64,000 nucleotides of DNA, taken from Granulicella pectinivorans (GTDB lineage Bacteria; Acidobacteriota; Terriglobia; Terriglobales; Acidobacteriaceae). Position numbers and translations under genes: made by a program. The stretch lies in NCBI RefSeq assembly GCF_900114625.1, contig NZ_FOZL01000001.1, forward strand, positions 620,001-684,000. Reading direction: 5' to 3'. The notes under the pieces are model-generated. The model was not told the origin of the DNA, ran no database searches, and worked only from the letters and a program-made list of their open reading frames with translations. Below are positions 26,677-35,641 of the stretch, piece by piece (the stretch's first letter is position 1; every line of letters begins with the position of its first letter).

Positions 26677-28712
26677 CGAATCTCCACCACCAGATTCCAC
26701 TTCTCATCGATCCAGCACTCCGCCCCCGGCCCAATCACCGTCGTCGACTCTCTCTCCTCGACGATCGCCGGCCCGCTAAAGCGGTACCCCCTCTTCAGCC
26801 CATACCGGTTCAGCACCGGCACCTCCGCATAGCCATCGAGCTCCGGAAGGTAAGCCTGCCGCGTACCCTTCTCCACGACCGCATCCGCAACGCTCTCGAT
26901 GCGCAGCCGAATCTCCGGCTTCGGCCCGCTCACCGTCACGCGCCAGTTCAGAATCTCCACCGGCACAGGCGGCCCAGGCCTGCCGTAGAGTTGCCGGTAA
27001 GCCCTGTCGAAGCCCTCCGCCAGCCCATCCTCCGAATAGCCGACCGCGATCTCGTGCCCCTGCCCGACGTACCGCATATCGACAGTCCGTTCGACCGTCA
27101 TCGCGTCATCCGCAACGCCGGAGGCCGCCAGCAACGCCCGTCCCTCCCCCTCCATCTGCCCCAGAATCTCCTCCGCCCGCGTCCAGTCGATCCGATCCAG
27201 CGCCACCCGCCATGGCCGGACAAAGTCGAACGCCGTCGGCGCCGTCAGAAAGCCCAGCGTACTCATAATCCCCGCACCCAGCGGTACGATCATCCGCGGC
27301 GAACCCAGCGCCTGTGCCACCCGATACCCATGCACCGGTCCCGCCCCACCGAACGCAAACATCGGCAGCGTCGACGGATCTTTCCCACGCTCCAGCACAT
27401 GCGCCCGCGCCGCGGACGCCATCGTCTCATTCACAATCTGGTGAATCCCCCACGCCGCCTCCGCGACGCTCAAGCCAAGCGGTCTGGCCACTCTCTCCTC
27501 CATCGCGGTCTTCGTCGCTTCCAGCTCCAACCCCATCCGCCCACCCAGAAAGAACGCCGGGTCCAGATACCCCAGCACCAGATCCGCATCGGTCACCGTA
27601 GGCTCCGTACCTCCTCGTCCATAGCAAACCGGCCCCGGATCCGCCCCCGCAGAATCCGGTCCAACCTTCAACAGCCCAAGCGTATTTACCCGCGCAATCG
27701 ATCCACCGCCCGCGCCGATCTCCACCATCTCGATCACCGGAATCGTAGCCGGCAGTCCCGACCCCTTGCGAAACCGGTAGATGCGATCGAACTCAAACTC
27801 GTGCGCAATGAGTGGCTTCCCATCGTCGATCACGCAAAACTTCGCCGTCGTCCCGCCCATGTCGAACGACACCAGGTCGGGATGCCCGCTCGCCATTCCA
27901 TACGTCGCCGCCGCCAGCGCCCCCGCCGCAGGCCCCGACTCCAGCAGACGAATCGGAAACGCAATCGCCGTCGCCGCCGTAGCCACGCCGCCGCTCGAGA
28001 GCATCAGCAGAAAGTTGCCGCCGAACTCCATCCGTTCCAGCCGCGCCTCAAGATCGCGCAGATACCGCTCCACCCGCGCCTGCACATACACATTCGCAAT
28101 CGTCGTGCTGGTCCGCTCAAACTCCCGGATCGTCGGCGAAACCTCACTCGAAATCGAAACCCGCATCCCCGGCGCCGCCCTCAGGATCGCCTCCCGCGCA
28201 GCCCGTTCATTCGCCGCATGGGCAAAGCTGTTCAAAAATGTAACCGCAATCGCTACAATTCCGTGCTCTGCCAGCTCCCGCGCCAACTTCTCCACAAATG
28301 CCACATCGACGATGTGCAAAACCGCGCCATCGGCCAGCGTCCTCTCCGGCACCCCAAAGCGCAGATACCGCGGCACCAGCGGCACAGGCAGTTCGATACC
28401 CAGGTCGTACAGGTCGTAACGATTCTCCCGCCCTATCTCGACCGCATCGCGAAATCCCTCGGTCGTCATCAGCGCCGTCAGATCGCCCTTGCGCTCAATC
28501 AGCGCATTCGTCACCAGCGTGGTGCCATGAACGAGATCGCGCAACGCGCCCACCGGCTGCCCCGACTCCACCAGCGCCGTCTCAATGGCCAGGGACGGAT
28601 CCCCCGGCGTCGTCAGCGTCTTGCCGATCGTGAATGCGCCCGTCTCCCCATCGACCACGATCAGGTCCGTAAACGTCCCGCCAATATCCACCCCGGCCCG
28701 CAGCATCCCCAT
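26673..28712 (-). CDS. hyuA: Hydantoinase A / oxoprolinase family subunit
   Basis: A 679-residue HyuA-type protein with an ASKHA ATPase start 'AGVDIGGTFTDLIVVDG', 'VHGTTLVTNALIERKG', 'SFDMGGTTAKFCVID' and 'GAGGGSIARVNTLGLLKVGP', all family hallmarks. It uses ATP to activate a cyclic amide for hydrolysis together with HyuB. The start at 28712 abuts the stop of the upstream SDR; a second ATG two codons in is also possible. The order and overlaps mean the three genes are one transcript. No hydantoin permease or carbamoylase gene is adjacent, so the substrate stays open. Confidence 0.88.
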   Translation of the reverse strand: MGMLRAGVDIGGTFTDLIVVDGETGAFTIGKTLTTPGDPSLAIETALVESGQPVGALRDLVHGTTLVTNALIERKGDLTALMTTEGFRDAVEIGRENRYDLYDLGIELPVPLVPRYLRFGVPERTLADGAVLHIVDVAFVEKLARELAEHGIVAIAVTFLNSFAHAANERAAREAILRAAPGMRVSISSEVSPTIREFERTSTTIANVYVQARVERYLRDLEARLERMEFGGNFLLMLSSGGVATAATAIAFPIRLLESGPAAGALAAATYGMASGHPDLVSFDMGGTTAKFCVIDDGKPLIAHEFEFDRIYRFRKGSGLPATIPVIEMVEIGAGGGSIARVNTLGLLKVGPDSAGADPGPVCYGRGGTEPTVTDADLVLGYLDPAFFLGGRMGLELEATKTAMEERVARPLGLSVAEAAWGIHQIVNETMASAARAHVLERGKDPSTLPMFAFGGAGPVHGYRVAQALGSPRMIVPLGAGIMSTLGFLTAPTAFDFVRPWRVALDRIDWTRAEEILGQMEGEGRALLAASGVADDAMTVERTVDMRYVGQGHEIAVGYSEDGLAEGFDRAYRQLYGRPGPPVPVEILNWRVTVSGPKPEIRLRIESVADAVVEKGTRQAYLPELDGYAEVPVLNRYGLKRGYRFSGPAIVEERESTTVIGPGAECWIDEKWNLVVEIR

Positions 28713-29513
28713 CTACTCGATCACCGGAAACCGGCTCAGCGGAAAGGTCTCGACCGGCATTGACCTCTGCTGCACCAGCACCCCGCCATCCACCGCCAGG
28801 CAGAACCCCGTAATGTACGCCGCGTCGTCACTCGCAAGAAAAGCCGCAGGCCCCGCCAGATCCTCCGCCGTCCCCATCCTCCCCAGCGGCACCGACTTCG
28901 CCCGCAACTCCGCCCCTTCATCGCTCACCGCGTACGTGCGAATGAACCCCGGCACCAGGCAGTTCACGCGAATTCCATACGGAGCCAGATCGAGCGCCAT
29001 CGCCCGCGTCATCGCCTCGATCCCGCCCTTCGAAGCGTCGTACGCCACATTGCCCCGATGCGCCTTCGTGGCCCCGCCGCTCGACATGTTCAGAATCACG
29101 CCCGTCTTCCTCTTCGCCATGCTCCGGGCCACACGATGCGAGCACAGAAACCCACCCTTCAGATTCACATCCAGCACCCGGTCCCACCAGGCCTCGTCCC
29201 CATCGAAGAAGTGCCTGTCCGCGTCGATAATGCCCGCATTGTTCACCAGCACATCCACCGGCCCGAACCGCGCCTCCACCGCATCGATCATCGCCCCCAC
29301 CAGGCCCCTGTCCGAAACGTCCGCGGCAACACCCATTGCCCGGTCGCTCCCCAGCGCCGCCACCACCTCGTCCGTCCGCTCCGCGCGAATATCGTTCACT
29401 GCCACCGCGGCTCCTTCAGCCGCAAACCGCTCCGCAATGGCCCGTCCAATACCGTGCCCGGCGCCCGTCACCAAAACGACCTTGCCCGCAAAACGTCCTG
29501 GAATGAAACTCAT
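28713..29513 (-). CDS. SDR oxidoreductase in the hyu operon
   Basis: A 266-residue classical short-chain dehydrogenase with an intact active site: TGAGHGIG near residue 15, NNAG, Ser in 'MSSGGATKAH', and YDASK. The C-terminus 'YITGFCLAVDGGVLVQQ' is standard. An acidic residue after beta-2 ('AVNDIRAERTD') suggests NAD rather than NADP. The ATG at 29513 is preferred because GAGG lies 9 nt upstream; ATG 29522 is an alternative. As first gene of the SDR-hyuA-hyuB operon it may reduce or oxidise a substrate or product of the Hyu enzyme, but that is inferred from position only. Confidence 0.83.
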   Translation of the reverse strand: MSFIPGRFAGKVVLVTGAGHGIGRAIAERFAAEGAAVAVNDIRAERTDEVVAALGSDRAMGVAADVSDRGLVGAMIDAVEARFGPVDVLVNNAGIIDADRHFFDGDEAWWDRVLDVNLKGGFLCSHRVARSMAKRKTGVILNMSSGGATKAHRGNVAYDASKGGIEAMTRAMALDLAPYGIRVNCLVPGFIRTYAVSDEGAELRAKSVPLGRMGTAEDLAGPAAFLASDDAAYITGFCLAVDGGVLVQQRSMPVETFPLSRFPVIE

Positions 29514-29588
29514 GCTCGTCATCCTCAACCTTCATCATGCGCTGACCCCGTCAACATAGAAAGCCATCATATCCAGTCCGCCGATACC

Positions 29589-29604
29589 ATGACGCAATCG
29601 TCAT
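29589..29604. promoter_or_regulatory. Palindrome between divergent hyu and pao operons
   Basis: ATGACG (29589-29594) and CGTCAT (29599-29604) form a perfect palindrome with a 4-nt centre. It sits near the middle of the 163-bp region between the divergent SDR and paoA-like starts, a normal place for an operator controlling both. No regulator gene is adjacent. Confidence 0.3.
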
Positions 29605-29676
29605 CTGGCAACCTTGCATCCTATCCTCGTACGCGCGCAAAATTGCTGCACCATCTGAAGATCGCCGGAGCATTTC

Positions 29677-30345
29677 ATGGCAAACGACTCAAAAGACCGC
29701 AAGCACGGACAGACCCCTCCCGAGCCCGAGACAAAGGCCTCCTCCGGCCTCAGCCGCCGCTCCTTCCTCTCTTCACTCGGTGCAGCCGGTATCGCCTCGG
29801 CCGCCGCCGCCGCGCAGCCTCTTCTCGCGGCGACACCGGCCCCCGGCCCCGCCTGCGACCAGGCCGTGCCCTGCAGCCAGGACACGATGCCCATCACCCT
29901 CAAGGTCAACGGCGAGTCCCGCGCCCTGAACCTCGATCCCCGCACCACCCTGCTCGATTGCCTGCGCGAAAATCTCGACCTGCCCGGCACCAAGAAGGGC
30001 TGCGACCACGGCCAGTGCGGAGCCTGCACCGTTCACGTCAACGGACGCCGCGTAAACTCCTGCCTCTCGTTCGCCGTCATGCACGCCGGTGACGAGATCA
30101 CCACCATCGAAGGTCTCGGCACACCCGACCACATGCACCCCATGCAGGCCGCCTTCGTCCAGCACGACGGCTTCCAGTGCGGCTACTGCACCTCCGGCCA
30201 GATCATGTCCGCCGTCGCCGTCCTCAAGGAGGGCTGCGGCCCCACCGACGACGACGTCAAACACGCCATGTACGGCAACATCTGCCGCTGCGGCGCCTAC
30301 CCCAACATCGTCGCTGCCGTGCAACAGGTCCGCCGGCAGGCCTAA
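29677..30345 (+). CDS. paoA: Periplasmic aldehyde dehydrogenase, 2Fe-2S subunit (PaoA-like)
   Basis: A 222-residue Tat-exported iron-sulfur subunit of a xanthine-oxidase-family enzyme. The twin-arginine signal reads 'SRRSFLSSLGAAG' after a polar N-terminus. A plant-type ferredoxin cluster follows in 'GCDHGQCGACTVHVNGR' plus 'NSCLSFAV', and the second cluster in 'FQCGYCTSGQIM' and 'GNICRCGAYPNI'. In the E. coli enzyme this subunit passes electrons from the molybdenum site to FAD, and the whole complex is exported through this signal. GGAG lies 6 nt before the ATG. It is the first gene of a three-gene operon. Confidence 0.9.
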   Translation: MANDSKDRKHGQTPPEPETKASSGLSRRSFLSSLGAAGIASAAAAAQPLLAATPAPGPACDQAVPCSQDTMPITLKVNGESRALNLDPRTTLLDCLRENLDLPGTKKGCDHGQCGACTVHVNGRRVNSCLSFAVMHAGDEITTIEGLGTPDHMHPMQAAFVQHDGFQCGYCTSGQIMSAVAVLKEGCGPTDDDVKHAMYGNICRCGAYPNIVAAVQQVRRQA

Positions 30346-30400
30346 CGAAAAAGCTTCACCACAAGAAGCCTTGCCCCTTTGCGTTTGATCAGGAGCCACC

Positions 30401-31387
30401 ATGGAATCCTTCAGCTTCACCCGAGCCGCCACCATCCCGCAGGCCATCGCCTCGACCGCCGGCCCCGGAAGTCCAGCCCGCTTTGTCGCCGGCGGGACCA
30501 ACCTCATCGACATGATGAAGCTCAACGTCGAGCGCCCCGCCACCATCGTGGACATCAACGGCCTCGCCCTCGACAAGGTCACCCCCACGCCCGAGGGCGG
30601 CCTCCTCATCGGAGCCCTGGCCCGCAACGCCGACGTCGCCAATCACCCCGCGGTCAAGGCACAGTACGCGGTCCTGTCCGAGGCCTTGCTCTCCGGAGCA
30701 TCACCCCAGCTCCGCAACATGGCTACCACCGCCGGCAACCTCCTCCAGCGCACCCGCTGCGTCTACTTCCGGGACACCGCGCACGCCTGCAACAAGCGTG
30801 AGCCTGGCACCGGCTGCTCCGCGCTCGAAGGCCACAATCGCATGCTCGCCATCCTCGGCACCAGCAAGGACTGCATCGCGACCAACCCCTCGGACCAAAA
30901 CGTCGCCCTCACCGCCCTCGAAGCCACCATCCAGATCCAGGGCACGAAGGGCGTCCGCTCCATCCCAATCCACGACTTCTACAAGCTTCCCGGCACCACC
31001 CCGCACATCGAGACGGCTCTCGAGCCCGGCGATCTCATCACCGGCGTCCTCCTGCCCAAACCAGCCGCCGGAGCGAAGTCCCACTACCTGAAACTCCGCG
31101 ACCGCGCTGCCTACGAGTTCGCCCTCTCGTCGGCAGCCGTCGTCCTCACCGTCGCCTCCGGCAGGATCACACACGCCCGCGTAGCGCTCGGCGGAGTCGG
31201 CACAAAACCCTGGCGCTCGCTCGAGGCCGAAAAAGCACTCACCGGCCACACCCCCGACACCGCGCTCTTCCGCCGCGCCGCCGAAGCCGCCCTCCACGGT
31301 GCGAAGCCGCAGACCGAAAATGGCTTCAAGGTCGAACTCGCCAAGCGCTGCCTCACCCGCGCCCTCGCCAACACCGTCACCGCCTAA
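30401..31387 (+). CDS. paoB: Aldehyde dehydrogenase FAD-binding subunit (PaoB-like)
   Basis: A 328-residue medium subunit. The FAD motif 'ARFVAGGTNLIDMMKLNVER' opens the PCMH fold, and 'NMATTAGNLLQRTRC' continues it. The insertion 'RCVYFRDTAHACNKREPGTG' followed by C supplies cysteines like those that bind an extra 4Fe-4S cluster in E. coli PaoB, a feature of the periplasmic PaoABC subgroup. The C-terminal CO-dehydrogenase flavoprotein domain ('LKLRDRAAYEFALSSAAVVL') completes it. It has no export signal of its own and should be carried out by the PaoA-like partner. It starts 55 nt after paoA. Confidence 0.9.
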   Translation: MESFSFTRAATIPQAIASTAGPGSPARFVAGGTNLIDMMKLNVERPATIVDINGLALDKVTPTPEGGLLIGALARNADVANHPAVKAQYAVLSEALLSGASPQLRNMATTAGNLLQRTRCVYFRDTAHACNKREPGTGCSALEGHNRMLAILGTSKDCIATNPSDQNVALTALEATIQIQGTKGVRSIPIHDFYKLPGTTPHIETALEPGDLITGVLLPKPAAGAKSHYLKLRDRAAYEFALSSAAVVLTVASGRITHARVALGGVGTKPWRSLEAEKALTGHTPDTALFRRAAEAALHGAKPQTENGFKVELAKRCLTRALANTVTA

Positions 31388-31402
31388 GCGTCAGGAGTCC
31401 CT

Positions 31403-33688
31403 ATGTTTACCGATAACCTCGAGTTCATCCAGACCGGCGTCACCGAAGCCCCCGCAGGCGATCCCGCGCCGCTCTCCTCCATCATCGGCTCCGCCATCGA
31501 CCGCGTCGACGGCCCGCTCAAGACCACCGGCACCGCCCGCTACGCCGCCGACTACAACCTGCCCCACATGGCCTACGCCGTGCCCGTCTGCGCCACTATC
31601 GCCAACGGCAGCATCGCCTCGCTGGATACCTCCGTCGCCGAGAAGATGCCCGGTGTCCTGCTCATCCTGCACCACGGCAACATCGACCCCATCTTCCGCA
31701 TGTCCGCCGGACGCGGTGGCCGTACCAGCGAGAGCCGCCCGCCCTTCGAAGACGAGACCGTCTCCTACTGGGGCCAGTACGTGGCGCTCGCCGTCGCCGA
31801 GACCTTCCAGCAGGCGCAGGCCGCAGCCGCAGCCGTCAAGGTCACCTACAAGTCGCAAGCGCCCAATGTCACCAAGCCGATGAACGACCCCGAACCACCC
31901 GCCGGAGCCAAAATCGAGAGCCATCGCGGCGACTCCGAAGCCGCCTTCGCCGCAGCGCCCATCAAGCTCGATGCCACCTACACCACCCCCGCCGAGACCC
32001 ACAATCCCATGGAGATGCACGCCACCACAGCCGTCTGGAACGGGGATAAGGTGACTCTCTATGAGTCGTCGCAGGGCGTCGTCAACGCACTCACGGTCAT
32101 GGCGCAGCACCTCGGCATCCCCAAGGAAAACATCACCATCATCGCCCGGTTCATCGGCTCCGGGTTCGGAGGCAAGCTCTTCCCCTGGCCGCACTCCGCC
32201 CTCTGCGCCGTCGCGGCCCGCCGGACCGATCGCCCGGTCAAGCTGATGGTCTCGCGCAAGATGATGTTCTCGAACGTCGGCCACCGTCCGCGCACGCAGC
32301 AGCGCATGCGCCTCGCCACCGACGCCCACGGCAAGCTCGTCTCCCTCCAGCAGGACTACCGCAACCACACCTCCTTCGGCGATACCATCAAGGAGAACTG
32401 CGGCGAAGCCACGCCGTTCCTCTACTCCGTCCCCAACCTCAAGGTCACCTCGTCGCAGGTCAGGCGCAACATCGGGACCCCAACCCCCATGCGCGGCCCC
32501 GGTGCCGTTCCCGGCCTCTTCGCCCTCGAGTCCGCCATGGACGAGCTCGCCATCCAGCTCAAGCAGGATCCCGTCGCCTTCCGCCTCGCCCACGACACCC
32601 TCATCGACGAAGAAAAGAACAAACCCTTCACCTCACGCCATCTCAAGGAGTGCCTCCAGATCGGCGCCGAAAAGTTTGGCTGGTCCAAACGCACCCCAGA
32701 AGTCGGCTCCATGAAGAAGGGTGACCTCATCCTCGGCTGGGGCGTTGCCTGCGCCTCTTGGGGAGCGGGCCGTGGCGGCAGCGAAGCCACCGTATCCCTC
32801 AAATCCGACGGCACCGCCCGCGTCGCCTCCGCCACGCAGGACATCGGCACCGGAACGTACACCATCGCCGCCCAGATCCTCTCCGACAAAACCGGCATCC
32901 CCGTCGATAAGATCGAGGTCGTCCTCGGCGACAGCTCGCTGCCTCCCGGCCCCATGTCCGGCGGCTCCACGGCCACCGCCTCTCTCATCCCCTCGATCGC
33001 CGATGCCGCCAACAACGCCATCAAGTCCATGCTGGCCAACGCCGGCAACGCCAAGGGCACTCCGTTCTTCGGCAAGCAGCCCGACGCCCTCGCCATGTCC
33101 AAAGGCCGCGTTCACCTCAAGGATGAGTCCCCCGAGGCCGGCATGGCCTTCGCCGACGTCCTCAAGGCCGCCCGGGTAGGCTCCGCCACCGGCGACGGCA
33201 AGACCGGCCCCGCCGCCAGCGAAAACAAGGATGCCGCCAACCACTCCTCGCACTCCTTCGGCGCACAGTTCGTCGAGGTCGAGTGGGACCCGGGCATCGC
33301 CCACCTCCGCGTCAGCCGCGTCGTCTCCGTCGTCGATGCCGGCCGCATCCTCAACCCCAAGACCGCCGGCAACCAGATGGCCGGAGCCATCATCATGGGC
33401 ATCGGCATGGGCATGATGGAGGAGACCATCTACGACCCGCGCAACGGCCACGCCATCAACGACAACTTCGCCGACTACATCGTCCCGACCGCAGCCGACT
33501 CCCCCGATATCTCCGTCCACTTCACCAACATCCCCGACCCCTTCATCGGCGAGTACGGAGCCCGCGGCATCGGCGAAATCGGTCTCGCCGGCATCGCCCC
33601 CGCCATGACCGCCGCCGTCTATCACGCCACCGGAGTGCGCGTCCGCAACCTGCCCATCCGCATCGAAGACCTCCTCCAACAGGCATAG
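31403..33688 (+). CDS. paoC: Aldehyde dehydrogenase molybdopterin-binding subunit (PaoC-like)
   Basis: A 761-residue large subunit of the xanthine oxidase family. It starts with the fold 'SAIDRVDGPLKTTGTARYAADY' and contains 'FIGSGFGGKLFPWPHSALCA' (MoCo binding), 'RGPGAVPGLFALESAMDELA' and the catalytic Glu in 'GARGIGEIGLAGIAPAMTAA'. It should oxidise aldehydes (aromatic ones in the E. coli enzyme) at a molybdenum-cytosine-dinucleotide centre. AGGAG lies 5 nt before the ATG and it follows paoB by 15 nt. No paoD/XdhC-type maturation gene follows here; the next plus-strand gene is an unrelated oxidoreductase, so that chaperone must be encoded elsewhere. Confidence 0.92.
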   Translation: MFTDNLEFIQTGVTEAPAGDPAPLSSIIGSAIDRVDGPLKTTGTARYAADYNLPHMAYAVPVCATIANGSIASLDTSVAEKMPGVLLILHHGNIDPIFRMSAGRGGRTSESRPPFEDETVSYWGQYVALAVAETFQQAQAAAAAVKVTYKSQAPNVTKPMNDPEPPAGAKIESHRGDSEAAFAAAPIKLDATYTTPAETHNPMEMHATTAVWNGDKVTLYESSQGVVNALTVMAQHLGIPKENITIIARFIGSGFGGKLFPWPHSALCAVAARRTDRPVKLMVSRKMMFSNVGHRPRTQQRMRLATDAHGKLVSLQQDYRNHTSFGDTIKENCGEATPFLYSVPNLKVTSSQVRRNIGTPTPMRGPGAVPGLFALESAMDELAIQLKQDPVAFRLAHDTLIDEEKNKPFTSRHLKECLQIGAEKFGWSKRTPEVGSMKKGDLILGWGVACASWGAGRGGSEATVSLKSDGTARVASATQDIGTGTYTIAAQILSDKTGIPVDKIEVVLGDSSLPPGPMSGGSTATASLIPSIADAANNAIKSMLANAGNAKGTPFFGKQPDALAMSKGRVHLKDESPEAGMAFADVLKAARVGSATGDGKTGPAASENKDAANHSSHSFGAQFVEVEWDPGIAHLRVSRVVSVVDAGRILNPKTAGNQMAGAIIMGIGMGMMEETIYDPRNGHAINDNFADYIVPTAADSPDISVHFTNIPDPFIGEYGARGIGEIGLAGIAPAMTAAVYHATGVRVRNLPIRIEDLLQQA

Positions 33689-33709
33689 GCAGTTCACACG
33701 ATGGGTGCG

Positions 33710-33744
33710 CCACCCTCGTCGCAGCTTCATCGCGACGAGGGTGG
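33710..33744. repeat. Palindromic intergenic element (13-bp stem)
   Basis: CCACCCTCGTCGC (33710-33722) and its exact inverse complement (33732-33744) flank a 9-nt loop between paoC and the next gene. No T-run follows, so it is not a typical terminator. Its CCCAC/GTGGG-like ends and 'GGGTG' flanks resemble the elements at 41.63 kb and 51.30 kb. Confidence 0.6.
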
Positions 33745-33841
33745 GTAGCGCTCGGACCACCCTATCCCTTTCACTCTCGAAAATATGTTTTCACCAGGAA
33801 CAGATTCCAAACCTCTGGCAGATATGCGATCCTAACCAGCG

Positions 33842-34933
33842 ATGCCCACCCCCGAAGAACTCCGCGCCCTGGTATCCGCCGCCACCGCCCCTCGCCCCCG
33901 CTCCCCCCGCCCCATCGTCATCCTTGGCTCCGGCGGCATCGTCCGCGATGCTCATCTCCCCGCCTACCGGAAGGCCGGACTCCCCGTAGCCGCCCTCGCC
34001 GATCGCACCGCCGGCGTAGCCGCCGCCCTGGCCGAAAAGTTCAATATCCACCACGCCTACGAATCCGTCGAAGAGGCCATCGCCAAAGCTCCACACGACG
34101 CCATCTTCGATATCGCCGTCCCCGCCCCGCAGCTTCTCAATGTCCTGCCTCACCTCCCCGAAGGCTCTGCCTGCCTCCTGCAAAAACCCATGGGCGAAAC
34201 CCTCGAAGAAGCCCGTGCAATCCGCGACCTCTGCCGCCAGCGCAGCCTTGTCGCTGCGGTCAACTTCCAGCTCCGCTACGCCCCCAACAACCTCGGCGCC
34301 ACCGCCCTCGCCCAGGCCGGCCTGCTCGGCGACCTCCACGACATGGAGATCCAGGTCCGCACCTTCATGCCCTGGAGCCTCTGGACGTTCCTGGCTAAGG
34401 CCCCTCGCCTCGAACTCCTCTACCACTCCATCCACTACCTCGACCTCGTCCGCGCCTGGTTCGGCAATCCCATCGGCGTCTACGCAAAGACCGTCCGCAA
34501 CCCCCAGACCCCATCCCTCGCCGCCACCAAGTCCACCGTCATCCTCGACTACGGCGACAACAAACGCGTCTTCGTCGTCGCCAACCACGGCCACGACCTC
34601 GCCCCGGACTACCAGCGCAGCTTCGTGCAGCTCGAAGGCACCGGCGGTGGCCTCCGCTTCGACATGGGCGTCAACCTCGACTACCCCAGGGGCCGTCCCG
34701 ACACCCTCGCCTACGCCCAGCGCAACGGCGACGGCTGGCATAACCTCCCCGTCAGCGGCAACTGGTTCCCCGACGCCTTCATGGGCTCGATGGGTTCGTT
34801 GCAGGCCCACGTAGAAGACCCCACCCGGCCCCTCCCCACCAGCTTCGAGTCAGCCTACGAGACCATGGCCCTCGTCGAAGCCTGCTACCTCTCCAGCGCC
34901 AAACCCGGCGAGCCTTTACCTCTGCTCGAATAG
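33842..34933 (+). CDS. Gfo/Idh/MocA family oxidoreductase
   Basis: A 363-residue NAD(P)-dependent oxidoreductase. The Rossmann start is 'IVILGSGGIVRDAHLPAYRK'. The usual catalytic EKP motif reads Q-K-P in 'CLLQKPMGETLEEA'. 'LYHSIHYLDLVRAWFG' carries the conserved H-x-x-D region of the C-terminal domain. The family acts on sugars, inositols and related polyols. The Glu-to-Gln change next to the conserved Lys is unusual and may alter turnover. Its last 18 nt overlap the convergent eutC gene. No transporter is adjacent to suggest a substrate. Confidence 0.8.
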   Translation: MPTPEELRALVSAATAPRPRSPRPIVILGSGGIVRDAHLPAYRKAGLPVAALADRTAGVAAALAEKFNIHHAYESVEEAIAKAPHDAIFDIAVPAPQLLNVLPHLPEGSACLLQKPMGETLEEARAIRDLCRQRSLVAAVNFQLRYAPNNLGATALAQAGLLGDLHDMEIQVRTFMPWSLWTFLAKAPRLELLYHSIHYLDLVRAWFGNPIGVYAKTVRNPQTPSLAATKSTVILDYGDNKRVFVVANHGHDLAPDYQRSFVQLEGTGGGLRFDMGVNLDYPRGRPDTLAYAQRNGDGWHNLPVSGNWFPDAFMGSMGSLQAHVEDPTRPLPTSFESAYETMALVEACYLSSAKPGEPLPLLE

Positions 34934-35641
34934 CCGCTCCGGCCCATCCTTCAGCCCGGTTCCCGTCAGCCCCAGCCGCAGGGCCCCGTCACAAAGAAAC
35001 GCAATCCGCGCCGCAGCAGCCGCATACTCCAGCCCACCCACCCGGATATTCGACACGCAGTTCCGCGCCTCATCCGTCTTGCCCACCCGAGGCCCCCACG
35101 TCAGATAAGCTCCCAGCGAATCCGGCGCACTCAGCCCCGGCCTCTCCCCAATCAGCATCACTGTCAGGTCGCTCCCCAACAGAGCCCCGATCTCATCCCC
35201 CAACGCCACCCGCGCCTGCTCCGCCACCACGGCCGTGGTCATGCGGAACCGCGAGAGCAGAGGCATCAGCTGCTCCAGCAGGGACAATGCATGCCGATCC
35301 GCTGCCAGCGCCGACAGCCCATCCGCCACAATCACCGTAAGCCGGGGCCTGTCCTCCCCGCCATCCCGCAACCGCGTCCCACTCGCCAGACGCCGGCCAA
35401 GATCCGGCCTCTTCAAATACGTTCCCCGATCCGGAGCCGCCGACTTCACCGCCACCGCCTCCAGCCCAAGCCCCGAGAGCCCCGCCAGCATCGAGGGCAC
35501 ACTCAGCGCCGCATGCACCGCATCCCGAGCCATCGCATGCGCCGCCCGAAAGTCCAGCTCCGCCGCTGTTCCCAGGCTCACGCCTGTCCGCACCAGCCCC
35601 ACCCTGGCCGCCGTCAGGCTCCGCAGCAAAAGCTCGCTCAT
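34916..35641 (-). CDS. eutC: Ethanolamine ammonia-lyase small subunit
   Basis: A 241-residue EutC. Family signatures include 'GRTGVSL'-type 'RTGVSLGTAAELDFRAAHA', 'ARDAVHAAL', 'LTVIVADGLSALA' and 'LIGERPGLSAPDSLGAYLTW'. With EutB it binds adenosylcobalamin and splits ethanolamine into acetaldehyde and ammonia. The ATG at 35641 overlaps the eutB stop (ATGA). The 3' end overlaps the convergent Gfo/Idh gene by 18 nt. The acetaldehyde made could be handled by the aldehyde-oxidising enzymes elsewhere in the window, but no direct link is shown. Confidence 0.92.
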   Translation of the reverse strand: MSELLLRSLTAARVGLVRTGVSLGTAAELDFRAAHAMARDAVHAALSVPSMLAGLSGLGLEAVAVKSAAPDRGTYLKRPDLGRRLASGTRLRDGGEDRPRLTVIVADGLSALAADRHALSLLEQLMPLLSRFRMTTAVVAEQARVALGDEIGALLGSDLTVMLIGERPGLSAPDSLGAYLTWGPRVGKTDEARNCVSNIRVGGLEYAAAAARIAFLCDGALRLGLTGTGLKDGPERLFEQR

